Below are positions 1-7,489 of a DNA stretch of 33,258 bases, one piece after another. The stretch comes from an uncultured Lachnospiraceae bacterium (GTDB taxonomy: Bacteria > Bacillota > Clostridia > Lachnospirales > Lachnospiraceae). The stretch covers positions 1-33,258 of the forward strand of contig CADAHQ010000014.1 of the NCBI GenBank assembly GCA_902787715.1, in the 5' to 3' direction. The position numbers and the translations under genes were made by a program. Numbering within the stretch: the first letter of the stretch is position 1; each line of letters begins with the position of its first letter. The notes under the pieces were generated by a model. It did no database searches and had not been told where the DNA came from. It worked only from the letters and a program-made list of their open reading frames with translations.

Positions 1-2
1 TG

Positions 3-482
3 AAGTATGCCGTGGATCACGGCATGGAGATCGGTATCCATGCATGGACGCACTCCAAGTACTACGACAGCATTTCCGAAGAAGAGTACAAGGAAGAGGT
101 CAACAAGACCTACGAAGCAATTCTGCAGTACACCGGCGTTGCTCCGCGACTTCTGCGTGCACCGGGCGGACGTATCACAAAGAAACAGATTGCAGAGAGC
201 CCTCTCTATGTCATCAACTGGAACGTGGACTCCGAGGACTGGAAATTAAAGGGACGCAGCACCGAAGCGGCGAAGAAGGAGAACGTAGACAAGATTGTGA
301 ACAACGTTCTCACCCACACCCGCAAGGGCAGCATCATCCTGATGCATGAAATTTACTACAATTCGTACGATGCCTTCTGCCGGATTGTGGACGAGCTGAC
401 CAAGAAGGGCTTCGAGTTCGTGACCGTGTCCGAACTGCTCGGAGAGGCACCTCTCGGAAAGCAGTATTACAATCGTCCGTAA
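3..482 (+). CDS. Polysaccharide deacetylase (NodB/CE4 family), 3' part only
   Basis: This is the last 159 residues of a protein whose start lies left of the window. The visible part carries the C-terminal half of a carbohydrate esterase 4 (NodB) domain: the metal-binding pair in HAWTH (residues about 14-18 of the fragment), the RAPGG motif, the aspartate/tryptophan motif in NVDSEDW, and the LMHE motif near the end that normally supplies the catalytic histidine. CE4 enzymes remove N- or O-acetyl groups from peptidoglycan, chitin-like or xylan substrates. Firmicute members with this layout are usually secreted or membrane-anchored and act on the wall, but the N-terminus that would show a signal peptide is missing. 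The next gene has its own promoter, so this is probably the end of a transcription unit, although I see no clear terminator after it. Family is clear; substrate is not. Confidence 0.88.
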   Translation, partial: KYAVDHGMEIGIHAWTHSKYYDSISEEEYKEEVNKTYEAILQYTGVAPRLLRAPGGRITKKQIAESPLYVINWNVDSEDWKLKGRSTEAAKKENVDKIVNNVLTHTRKGSIILMHEIYYNSYDAFCRIVDELTKKGFEFVTVSELLGEAPLGKQYYNRP

Positions 483-506
483 GCGCTGAACGGCGATTCA
501 TTTCCT

Positions 507-535
507 TTGCATTTTCCGCATGAATATGCTATGAT
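507..535 (+). promoter_or_regulatory. Sigma-A type promoter for the sensor/EAL gene
   Basis: TTGCAT (507-512) and TATGAT (530-535) are separated by 17 bp, with the gene start at 621. This gives an untranslated leader of roughly 80 nt. The match to TTGACA/TATAAT is moderate. It implies that transcription of the sensor, CotH and possibly amidase genes begins here. Confidence 0.55.
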
Positions 536-558
536 AAAGAGTAGCATTGCGTAACTTT

Positions 559-576
559 GCGGACTGCGGTGTCCGC
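559..576 (+). other. Hairpin in 5' leader
   Basis: GCGGAC and GTCCGC form a perfect 6-bp stem around a 6-nt loop, inside the leader between the promoter at 507-535 and the start at 621. It is not followed by a T-run, so it is not a terminator. It is followed by a short direct repeat (CATGCGC twice, about 585-600). Its role, if any, is unknown. Confidence 0.4.
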
Positions 577-620
577 GGTAAACCTCATGCGCTCATGCGC
601 AAACAGGCGGGAGGTTGCAA

Positions 621-3600
621 ATGGATAAGAGGAGAAGAATAGTCGGAGTGCTGATTTCCGACGCGCATCACAAATTTTTTCGGCAGTGCCTGTATTCCGT
701 ACAGAAGGAACTGCTGGCGAACAATATGGACGTTGTCACGTTCACGACGCTGTGCAAACCGGGCATGAACAAGGATTACTCCGACGCGGAGTGCTCCGTT
801 TACGAAGTCATGAACCTCCGGGAGCTGGACGGTTTGATTGTGTACCCGATAACCTTCTACATGGACGCCCAGAAAGAGGTCTTGAGCCGGATTCAGAAAG
901 AATTTGACAAGCCCGTAGTATGCCTGGAGAGCGAGAACGAGTACGGTTTTCCGACGGTTCCCTTCGGGCGTGAGAACGGGATGGAGCTTTTGGTTGACCA
1001 TCTGACGACGCGGCACGGCGCGAAGCGCATCATGCTGGTCGCCGGCAACCGTGATACAGATGTTTACTTCGACCGCGCTTTGCAGGAGGATTTTCTGAAG
1101 GCGATGGCGAAGCACGGTCTGGAGGCGGACCCGGAGAAGATTTTCGAGGGCGGCTTCTGGATTCATTCGGGGGAGGAGATTGCGAAGCAACTGTGCGAGA
1201 GTCCGGAAGGTCTTCCGGATGCCGTTGTCTGTGTCTCTGATGAGTGTGCGGCCGCGCTTGTGAGCGCCTTTGAGAGCCGCGGCGTACGTGTCCCTGAGGA
1301 TATCCTCGTGGCCGGTTACGGCGCGGACGAGGACCGGAAGGTTGCGGAGTTTCTGTCCGTGTACCGCGATCCGGTGGAGATGTCCAAGAATGCCGTGCGC
1401 ATGTTGCTTGCCCTGATGGAGGGCAAGAGTCATTTTCTGCTGCAACACCGCAGCGGATGCTGCCGTCTGATTCCGGGCAGTTCCTGCGGGTGCAGCCGTC
1501 ATTCCAGCGCTTCTTACGCGAACCTCTGGCTGGAGTCCATTCGCGATGAGAATGAGCGATTCCCCTCCGAATTCAATTTCATGAGCGAAGAAGTTACCAA
1601 CGTTGCCGATTTCCGCGAGAGCTTAAAGGCAGTTGACAATTTTTCCCATTACCTCGGGGACTACGAGGCTTTCTACCTGTGCCTGAACGAAAATGCCATG
1701 CACTCGGTGGAGGAGATGGGCCATCTTACGGAGAAGGTGGAGCTTGCCATCTGCCATGAGAAGGACAACGGCGTCTACGGCGACGGCCGCATGTTCGACC
1801 GCTCCTTCATGATTCCCGCACTGTACCGCGAGTGCCCGTATCCGCGGGTTTTCTATGTGGCATCGATTCATTTCATGAACCGCGTGCTGGGCTACATGGT
1901 GTTGTCCTACGGCAAGAGCCCGGAGGTGCACTCCCGATGGCTGCGCGGCTGGACGAGAAAGCTTGCCCACTGCCTGGAGACCCAGCGCCGGTGGTATATG
2001 TATGATGATATGACCGTCCAGAACCAGGTGCGTGACGCCATGACCGGTCTCTACAACTACAAGGGCTACATCAGCGCTCTGACGGACATCTACCGCCACA
2101 TGGGCAGCCCTTCCGTGAAGCTTCGCGTAATCGCCCTGGATATCGAGCGGTTCTCGACCATCAACGATACCTACGGGCGTGATGAGGGCAACGAGGTTCT
2201 TTTAGCCCTTACGAAGATGATTCAGGCGACCATGAACGACCGCGATGTGTGTGCAAGATTCGGTAATGATGAGTTTGTCATCGCGGGATTTTACGATACC
2301 GACAACGACGCCCAGGGGCTTCTTTCCAACCTCAAGGCGCGTCTTCAGACCTACAACAATTTCAACAAAAAATCCTACAGCGTGGATATCGTGTACGCGA
2401 AGATCTGCGAGGATGTGACGGACGAGGCCAGCATCGCCGCAATCACGGCGGATGCCCTTGCCGACAAGAAGACCTACAAGGAGAACAAGCGCCGCGGCAA
2501 GGGCGGCCAGGAGTACTTCAACGAGGAGGAGCGCACGGAGGTCACCCGCGTTCTGGATGACAACCTGCTCACCTATTACTTCCAGCCGATCATCAACGCA
2601 AAGACCGGCGAGGTGGACTCCTACGAGGCCCTGATGCGCACGGAGACGGACAGCACCATGAAGCCCGAGGTCATCCTTCGCCACGCGGAGGCTCTGGACC
2701 GCCTCTACGACGTGGAGCGGCACACGTTCTTCAACACGCTGGCCCTTTACCAGAAGCATCATGAGGAGCTGCAGGGGAAGAAGCTGTTTATCAACAGTAT
2801 CCCCAGCGTTCTCATCAACGATAAGGATTTTGAGAAGTTGGCCGTTTCCTACAAGGATATCCTGGAGAATATCGTCATCGAGTTCACCGAGCAGACGGAG
2901 GCAACCCAGGAGCAGCTGCAGGTCATCAAGAAGCGTTGCTCCGATCACGGCATGCGCCTTGCCATCGACGACTACGGCGCCGGCTATTCCAATATTTCGA
3001 ATCTCTTGAACTACGCGCCCGACTATGTCAAGATCGACCGTGTTCTGATTTCGGGCGTGGACGAGGACAACAAGAAGCAGTATTTTGTGGCAAATACGGT
3101 TGAATTTGCCCACGAGAACGGCTTCCTCGCCCTGGCCGAGGGCGTGGAGACGAAGGAGGAGCTGAACACCGTAATCCGGCTCGGCGTCGACTTGATTCAG
3201 GGCTATTACACGGGACGCCCCCAGGCAGGATTCCTTAAGGAGATTCCGAAGGACATGGCGGACGATATCGTGCGGATGAACCTCCGCAATATCAACACCC
3301 GTCAGAAGAAGACATACATCATCGGCAACGAATCGGAAGTGGCGATTCTGCCTCTGGCAATCAACGGTTACACCGAGCTTGTGGTGCCGAAACCGGACTG
3401 CATCCTGGTGGGAGACCAGAAGCATCCGGCGGACATCGTGATTCATATTCCGGACCACACCGTAAGTCGCATTCACCTGCGGGGTGTGCAGCTTGAGGCG
3501 TACCAGAGACGCCCCTGTATCGAGATCGGCAACCGGAGCGATGTCACCCTGGTGATTGAGGGCAATGTGACACTGCAGGACACGGGCATCCGCGTTCCCG

Positions 3601-4346
3601 AGAGCTCGTCCCTCACCATCGAAGGCAAGGGCAAGCTGTTTATCAACGTAAGCTCCGACCGGAGCTTCGCCATCGGCGGCGACTGTAACCAGTCCGTCGG
3701 GCGGATTACGGTCAACATGGACGGCGAGATCACCATCCACGGCGACGGCAGGGAGTGCGTGGGCATCGGCGGCGGATATATCCGGGACACCGGGCTCCGC
3801 ATCGAGCGCTGCAAGAACATTTACCTGACCATGACCGGAGAGCAGATTGTGGGCATCGGTTCGTCCAGCAATACGGCTTCCGTATTTGTGCAAAATACAA
3901 GAATTCTGGCGCGGGTTAACTCCGACCGCGGAGTCGCCATCGGCTCCGTCGAAGGAGAGGCGCGCGTGGATGCGCGAAATGCCCAAATCAGTTGCATCTC
4001 CTCCGGCGACACGCAGGTGGCCATCGGTACGCTTCTGCACGACAAGATGCAGGCACGGCTTGTGGACTGCGAGTTCCAGACGGAGATGAAAGCGAAGCGG
4101 TGCGTGGGCATCGGAAACCGCGGCGGCATCGCCAACGTCCGGATCTTAGGGTCCACGGTGGGCGTGCGCTGTGAAGGTTCGTCAGTCATCGGCGTCGGTT
4201 CCGGCGTCGGGCAGGGCCGCGGCCAGTTTGAGACATCGACATTCAATTTCCGACTGGCGTCGGCTTCCAAGACGCCCTTCGGTTATGAGGAGGAGGCCAT
4301 GAGCTTCCTGCAATGTGTAACACCTGAAGAAGAGGAGACGAGATAA
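621..4346 (+). CDS. LacI-type sensor / GGDEF / EAL / beta-helix fusion protein (probable c-di-GMP phosphodiesterase)
   Basis: This 1241-residue protein has no signal peptide or membrane segment, so it is probably cytoplasmic. Residues about 5-275 look like the ligand-binding half of a LacI regulator (periplasmic-binding fold) without the DNA-binding head. Residues about 290-460 are an unassigned linker or sensor. Residues about 465-635 are a GGDEF domain with altered residues: GNDEF for GGDEF, and EGNEVL where a GD pair is usual. No RxxD inhibitory site is visible. Residues about 640-890 are an EAL domain whose expected residues are all visible: EALMR (about 667), the Asn of FINS, EFTE, DDYGAGYSN (about 782), VKIDR, AEGVET and QGYYTGRP. 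It should hydrolyse c-di-GMP. Residues about 895-1241 are a repeat region with recurring V(A/G)IG motifs, read as a parallel beta-helix. The ATG at 621 is preferred because GGGAGG at 609-614 is 6 nt upstream; a TTG at 615 abuts that site. The CotH gene follows after 4 nt. Confidence 0.85.
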   Translation: MDKRRRIVGVLISDAHHKFFRQCLYSVQKELLANNMDVVTFTTLCKPGMNKDYSDAECSVYEVMNLRELDGLIVYPITFYMDAQKEVLSRIQKEFDKPVVCLESENEYGFPTVPFGRENGMELLVDHLTTRHGAKRIMLVAGNRDTDVYFDRALQEDFLKAMAKHGLEADPEKIFEGGFWIHSGEEIAKQLCESPEGLPDAVVCVSDECAAALVSAFESRGVRVPEDILVAGYGADEDRKVAEFLSVYRDPVEMSKNAVRMLLALMEGKSHFLLQHRSGCCRLIPGSSCGCSRHSSASYANLWLESIRDENERFPSEFNFMSEEVTNVADFRESLKAVDNFSHYLGDYEAFYLCLNENAMHSVEEMGHLTEKVELAICHEKDNGVYGDGRMFDRSFMIPALYRECPYPRVFYVASIHFMNRVLGYMVLSYGKSPEVHSRWLRGWTRKLAHCLETQRRWYMYDDMTVQNQVRDAMTGLYNYKGYISALTDIYRHMGSPSVKLRVIALDIERFSTINDTYGRDEGNEVLLALTKMIQATMNDRDVCARFGNDEFVIAGFYDTDNDAQGLLSNLKARLQTYNNFNKKSYSVDIVYAKICEDVTDEASIAAITADALADKKTYKENKRRGKGGQEYFNEEERTEVTRVLDDNLLTYYFQPIINAKTGEVDSYEALMRTETDSTMKPEVILRHAEALDRLYDVERHTFFNTLALYQKHHEELQGKKLFINSIPSVLINDKDFEKLAVSYKDILENIVIEFTEQTEATQEQLQVIKKRCSDHGMRLAIDDYGAGYSNISNLLNYAPDYVKIDRVLISGVDEDNKKQYFVANTVEFAHENGFLALAEGVETKEELNTVIRLGVDLIQGYYTGRPQAGFLKEIPKDMADDIVRMNLRNINTRQKKTYIIGNESEVAILPLAINGYTELVVPKPDCILVGDQKHPADIVIHIPDHTVSRIHLRGVQLEAYQRRPCIEIGNRSDVTLVIEGNVTLQDTGIRVPESSSLTIEGKGKLFINVSSDRSFAIGGDCNQSVGRITVNMDGEITIHGDGRECVGIGGGYIRDTGLRIERCKNIYLTMTGEQIVGIGSSSNTASVFVQNTRILARVNSDRGVAIGSVEGEARVDARNAQISCISSGDTQVAIGTLLHDKMQARLVDCEFQTEMKAKRCVGIGNRGGIANVRILGSTVGVRCEGSSVIGVGSGVGQGRGQFETSTFNFRLASASKTPFGYEEEAMSFLQCVTPEEEETR
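3644..4270 (+). repeat. About seven protein-level repeats of 27-29 residues (VGIG beta-helix) inside the sensor/EAL gene
   Basis: The C-terminal part of the encoded protein contains successive units, each with a strand-like segment, then AIGG, VGIGGG, VGIG, VAIG, VAIG, VGIG or IGVG, a glycine-rich turn, and a second strand. Spacing between the IG motifs is about 27-29 residues. The DNA copies have diverged, so the repeat shows only in the protein. Comparable IGGG repeats are known to me from large surface proteins of gut Firmicutes. Here they are attached to a protein without export signals. Confidence 0.7.
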
Positions 4347-4350
4347 TCCC

Positions 4351-6465
4351 ATGAAGATGCATTCGTACAAAAGGATTCTTCTTGTGAGTCTGCTGCTTGC
4401 GCTTTTGGTCGCAGTGGCGGGAGCATACGCGGAAGGAGAGGACGAACCGCCGGCAGCGGAGCCGGAAGTTCCGACCATGTCGCCGGGACAGGGCTTCTAC
4501 AAGGACGCGGTCAAGCTTGAACTCTCCGCACCGGAAGGAGCCACCATCTACTATACCCAGGACGGTTCCACGCCGGTTCCGGGAAACCCGTCCACGCTGG
4601 TGTACAAGAGCCCGATCTGGCTGGAGCGAAACGCCAAGGATGAGAACGGCATACCCAGACCCCGCCTCGTGCGTTGCATCGCAGTTCTCGCCGATGGCAC
4701 CAGGACTCCGGAGGTGGACGGAACCTACTTCGTGGGGCCTGAATTTTACGATTTGTATTCCGTGCCGATCTGGTCGCTGGTAACGGATGAGAAAAATCTG
4801 TACGACGAGAAGACCGGTATCTTCAAAAATTACTCCAAGCGCGGTAAAGACTGGGAGCGCCCGGTGAATGTGACATGTTTCGTGGACGGCGTTGCTGTGC
4901 TGTCTCAAAATGCCGGCATGCGCGTGCACGGTGCCGCAAGCCGCGGTCACCGTATCAAGTCCATGCGTCTGTACGCCCGCGCCGAGTACGACACGTGCAG
5001 CAAATTCAACTACCCCTTCTTCGAGGAGGGGTCCATCAGCACCGCCAACGACGAGAACGGCGACCCGATTGACGGCTACAAGCGCCTGGTTCTCCGCAAC
5101 GGCGGCAACGAGGGTCCCGCGGGCGACAACACCATGTTCCGCGACGTCCTCACCCACTATCTGATGGATGACACGGAGGTTGCCCACCAGGGCGCGCGCC
5201 CCGTGATTGTGTACTTAAACGGAAAGCTTTACGGCTTCTTCAATCTGCAGGAGCGGATTGACGAGCATTACATCAAAGAGCACTACGATGTCAAGGACGA
5301 GGACTGCGCCATCTACGAGTACATGTACGACGGCCGCGGCGCCATGAATCTGACCGTGGATGCAGCTACCGACGCTGTCGCGAAGGAGCAGTCGACATGG
5401 TTCACCAAGGCGTATTCCTACGTCACCAAGAACAGCTTAAAGAAGGATGATGTCTACGCCAAGGCGAAGGAGTATTTCGACATCGACAACCTGGTCGATT
5501 ACTTCTGCATCCAGGTGTTTTGCGCCAACGAGGACTGGCCGGGCAACAACTGCAAGGCGTGGCGCTATCTTGGGACGCCAAACGAGAACCCCGGACAGGA
5601 CGGAAAGATCCGCTTCATCCTCTACGATACCGAGTATGCATGGGGTCTGTACGGCCGTAACTCCCGTCTGGACACCCTGAAGCAGCTGATGACCGCGGGC
5701 GGCAAATTCCACCCTTACCAGGATGGCGCCACCGCATTGTTCCGGTCCTTCATGGCGAACCAGGAGTTCCAGACGAAGTTCGTGAACCGGATGCTGCAGC
5801 TCATCAACTCCACCTATTCGCCGGAGAATCTGCTTGCAACCCTCGACTGGCTTGCAACCGAGTACAAGGACCTGGAGACCCTGCAGCGCGCCCGCATTAT
5901 GGCCGGTTCCCTGAAGCAGGGTATTGAATTCCTTCGCCCGTACCTGAATTCCCGCGGCAAATACGTCCGCGAGCAGCTGAAAACTTATTTCAACTTCGGC
6001 GGCTACCGGACCGTACATTTTGCGTTTGACGCCGAGGTGTCGACGCTGGTTGTGGACGGCGTGACCGTCACCAAGGACAGCCCGTACTACCACGACGGAG
6101 AGTATGTCGGCGTGTATGCCGCGAACCATCCGGTCAGCTGTGAGCTGACCATCGAGTCGAAGCAATATCTCTTTGATGCCATCGAGGGAGACGTGCCTGC
6201 GACGGTGATGGTTTGGACGATTCCGGGAGATGAGAAGCTTTCGCTGGGCGAGGAGCTCCATGAGGAGATCAAGCTGACGAAGCTTCCGGACCCGACGCCG
6301 ACCCCGACCCCGATTCCGTCACCGACGCCGATTCCGTCACCGACACCGACCATTGAGCCGACGATGCCGGAGCCTGAGACCAGCAATGTGGGATTTGTCG
6401 TTCTGTTTACTCTTGCGGCATCCCTTGTGGCAGGCACGGTGCTGATTGTGAAGTCGAGACGGTAA
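4351..6465 (+). CDS. CotH-type secreted protein kinase with N-terminal chitobiase-like domain and C-terminal membrane anchor
   Basis: 704 residues. A signal peptide (about 1-27, ending AYA) is followed by a chitobiase/hexosaminidase C-terminal type domain (GATIYYTQDGSTP, about 66-78), which often mediates carbohydrate binding. A CotH domain spans about 130-540, with MRVHGAASRG, a GFFNLQERIDEHYI segment, the catalytic-loop-like NEDWPGNN (about 392-399) and the metal-binding-like ILYDTEYAWG (about 425). Known CotH proteins are atypical kinases that phosphorylate spore-coat or surface proteins. A Pro/Thr/Ser linker (about 648-675) leads to one transmembrane helix and a short basic tail (KSRR). 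No LPxTG is visible, so it is tail-anchored rather than sortase-linked. GAGGAG at 4332-4337 lies inside the end of the upstream gene, 13 nt from the ATG. The 4-nt gap implies co-transcription with the c-di-GMP gene. The substrate is unknown. Confidence 0.85.
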   Translation: MKMHSYKRILLVSLLLALLVAVAGAYAEGEDEPPAAEPEVPTMSPGQGFYKDAVKLELSAPEGATIYYTQDGSTPVPGNPSTLVYKSPIWLERNAKDENGIPRPRLVRCIAVLADGTRTPEVDGTYFVGPEFYDLYSVPIWSLVTDEKNLYDEKTGIFKNYSKRGKDWERPVNVTCFVDGVAVLSQNAGMRVHGAASRGHRIKSMRLYARAEYDTCSKFNYPFFEEGSISTANDENGDPIDGYKRLVLRNGGNEGPAGDNTMFRDVLTHYLMDDTEVAHQGARPVIVYLNGKLYGFFNLQERIDEHYIKEHYDVKDEDCAIYEYMYDGRGAMNLTVDAATDAVAKEQSTWFTKAYSYVTKNSLKKDDVYAKAKEYFDIDNLVDYFCIQVFCANEDWPGNNCKAWRYLGTPNENPGQDGKIRFILYDTEYAWGLYGRNSRLDTLKQLMTAGGKFHPYQDGATALFRSFMANQEFQTKFVNRMLQLINSTYSPENLLATLDWLATEYKDLETLQRARIMAGSLKQGIEFLRPYLNSRGKYVREQLKTYFNFGGYRTVHFAFDAEVSTLVVDGVTVTKDSPYYHDGEYVGVYAANHPVSCELTIESKQYLFDAIEGDVPATVMVWTIPGDEKLSLGEELHEEIKLTKLPDPTPTPTPIPSPTPIPSPTPTIEPTMPEPETSNVGFVVLFTLAASLVAGTVLIVKSRR

Positions 6466-6475
6466 TTCCGTTTAT

Positions 6476-6507
6476 TGCGGACCCGGGGTACCCCGCAGAC
6501 CGCTTTT
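6476..6507 (+). terminator. Weak terminator or intercistronic hairpin after the CotH gene
   Basis: TGCGG pairs with CCGCA (6476-6480 with 6493-6497) around a GC-rich core that can itself fold (CGGGGTACCCCG). An alternative outer pairing, GCGG with CCGC, is followed by only four T residues. Termination may be partial, leaving some read-through into the amidase gene. Confidence 0.35.
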
Positions 6508-6523
6508 GAGGGAGATGAGATTC

Positions 6524-7390
6524 ATGAGAAAACTGAGACTTTCGGCGGCTTTGTTCTTTTTCGCAGTCGCTCTGTGTGCCTGCGCAAAGAAGCCGAAGGA
6601 CAATGAAATCGATTACTACACCAAGGTCGGCAGCTATGCGGAGCCGACGGAAGGTGTCTACGAGGCCGGAGAGAAGGACCTCGAGCTTTTGGGCGAGAAC
6701 CCTTCCACAGTGAAGCCAAGCGGCGGCGTCACCACCACACCGACGCCGACACCGGTGCCGCACTATGTGGTGGTGATTGACGCGGGTCACGGCGGTTCCC
6801 AGACCGGTGCTTCCTACGACGGCCGGGTGGAGAAGGATGTCAACCTGAAGGTGGCGTCCATGGTGAAGGAGTATCTTTCCACCCACTATGAAAACGTGGA
6901 TGTGTACATGACCCGCACGGAGGACAAGGGCCTCGCGAAGGATGTTGCCGACGACCTCCGGATGCGCGTGGAATTTGCCGCGGAGAAGCAGGCGGACATC
7001 TTGGTGAGCTTCCACTTCAACTCCTCGGACAAGCATTCCCGGAACGGCTCCATGGTCTGCATCTCCAAGCAGCCCCAGGTGCGCGAAGGCTCGGAACAGC
7101 TCGCCAAATGCATCCTCGCCCGTCTTGCATCCCTTGGCCTGAAAAACAACGGGCCGTACCTTCGGGACAGCAACGACATGAAGGATGAGAACGGCGTGGC
7201 GCTTGACTATTACGCCATCCCCAGACACGGTGCCGCCCACAATCTGATTGCGGTCATTGTGGAGAGCTGCTACATGGACAACAAGACCGACATCCCTTAC
7301 ATGAAGGATGACGCCGCCCTGACCGTCTTAGCGGAGCAGGAAGCCCTCGGAATCATGGAGTTCCTGACGCAGTACTATGTGAAGCAGTGA
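6524..7390 (+). CDS. N-acetylmuramoyl-L-alanine amidase (Amidase_3), lipoprotein
   Basis: 288 residues. A lipoprotein signal ends in LCAC with the acylated Cys at about residue 20, so the enzyme sits on the outer face of the membrane. A TP-rich linker (TTTPTPTPVP, about 72-82) precedes the Amidase_3 domain (about 84-285). Zinc and catalytic motifs are visible: IDAGHGG, GRVEKDVN (Glu), SFHFN and VESCYMDN (catalytic Glu). It cleaves the amide bond between MurNAc and L-Ala of the stem peptide. The ATG at 6524 is chosen because GAGGGAG (6508-6514) lies 9 nt upstream; a TTG at 6506 and an ATG at 6515 overlap or abut that site. A bidirectional terminator follows. It is distinct from the second amidase at 21441, which carries an extra SH3-like domain. 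Confidence 0.88.
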   Translation: MRKLRLSAALFFFAVALCACAKKPKDNEIDYYTKVGSYAEPTEGVYEAGEKDLELLGENPSTVKPSGGVTTTPTPTPVPHYVVVIDAGHGGSQTGASYDGRVEKDVNLKVASMVKEYLSTHYENVDVYMTRTEDKGLAKDVADDLRMRVEFAAEKQADILVSFHFNSSDKHSRNGSMVCISKQPQVREGSEQLAKCILARLASLGLKNNGPYLRDSNDMKDENGVALDYYAIPRHGAAHNLIAVIVESCYMDNKTDIPYMKDDAALTVLAEQEALGIMEFLTQYYVKQ

Positions 7391-7433
7391 TTTCCGACAG
7401 GGAGGTCGCAGACATTCAAAATAAATAAAAAGA

Positions 7434-7471
7434 CCGGCATACCGTGACGAATCGCGGCATGCCGGATTTTT
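7434..7471. terminator. Bidirectional rho-independent terminator between amidase and SDR genes
   Basis: CCGGCAT (7434-7440) pairs with ATGCCGG (7459-7465), and inside this CCGTG pairs with CGCGG around ACGAAT. The plus strand continues ATTTTTG. The minus strand continues TCTTTTTATTT. It therefore serves both convergent genes. Confidence 0.85.
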
Positions 7472-7489
7472 GTTGTGTCGGAAGCTGTA

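Noticed and set aside
615-620. TTG start for the sensor/EAL gene
   Set aside because: The ribosome site GGGAGG directly abuts it; the ATG at 621 has correct spacing.
2202-4040. 612-codon minus-strand frame opposite the sensor/EAL gene
   Set aside because: Antisense shadow in codon register; the sense strand carries clear GGDEF and EAL motifs.
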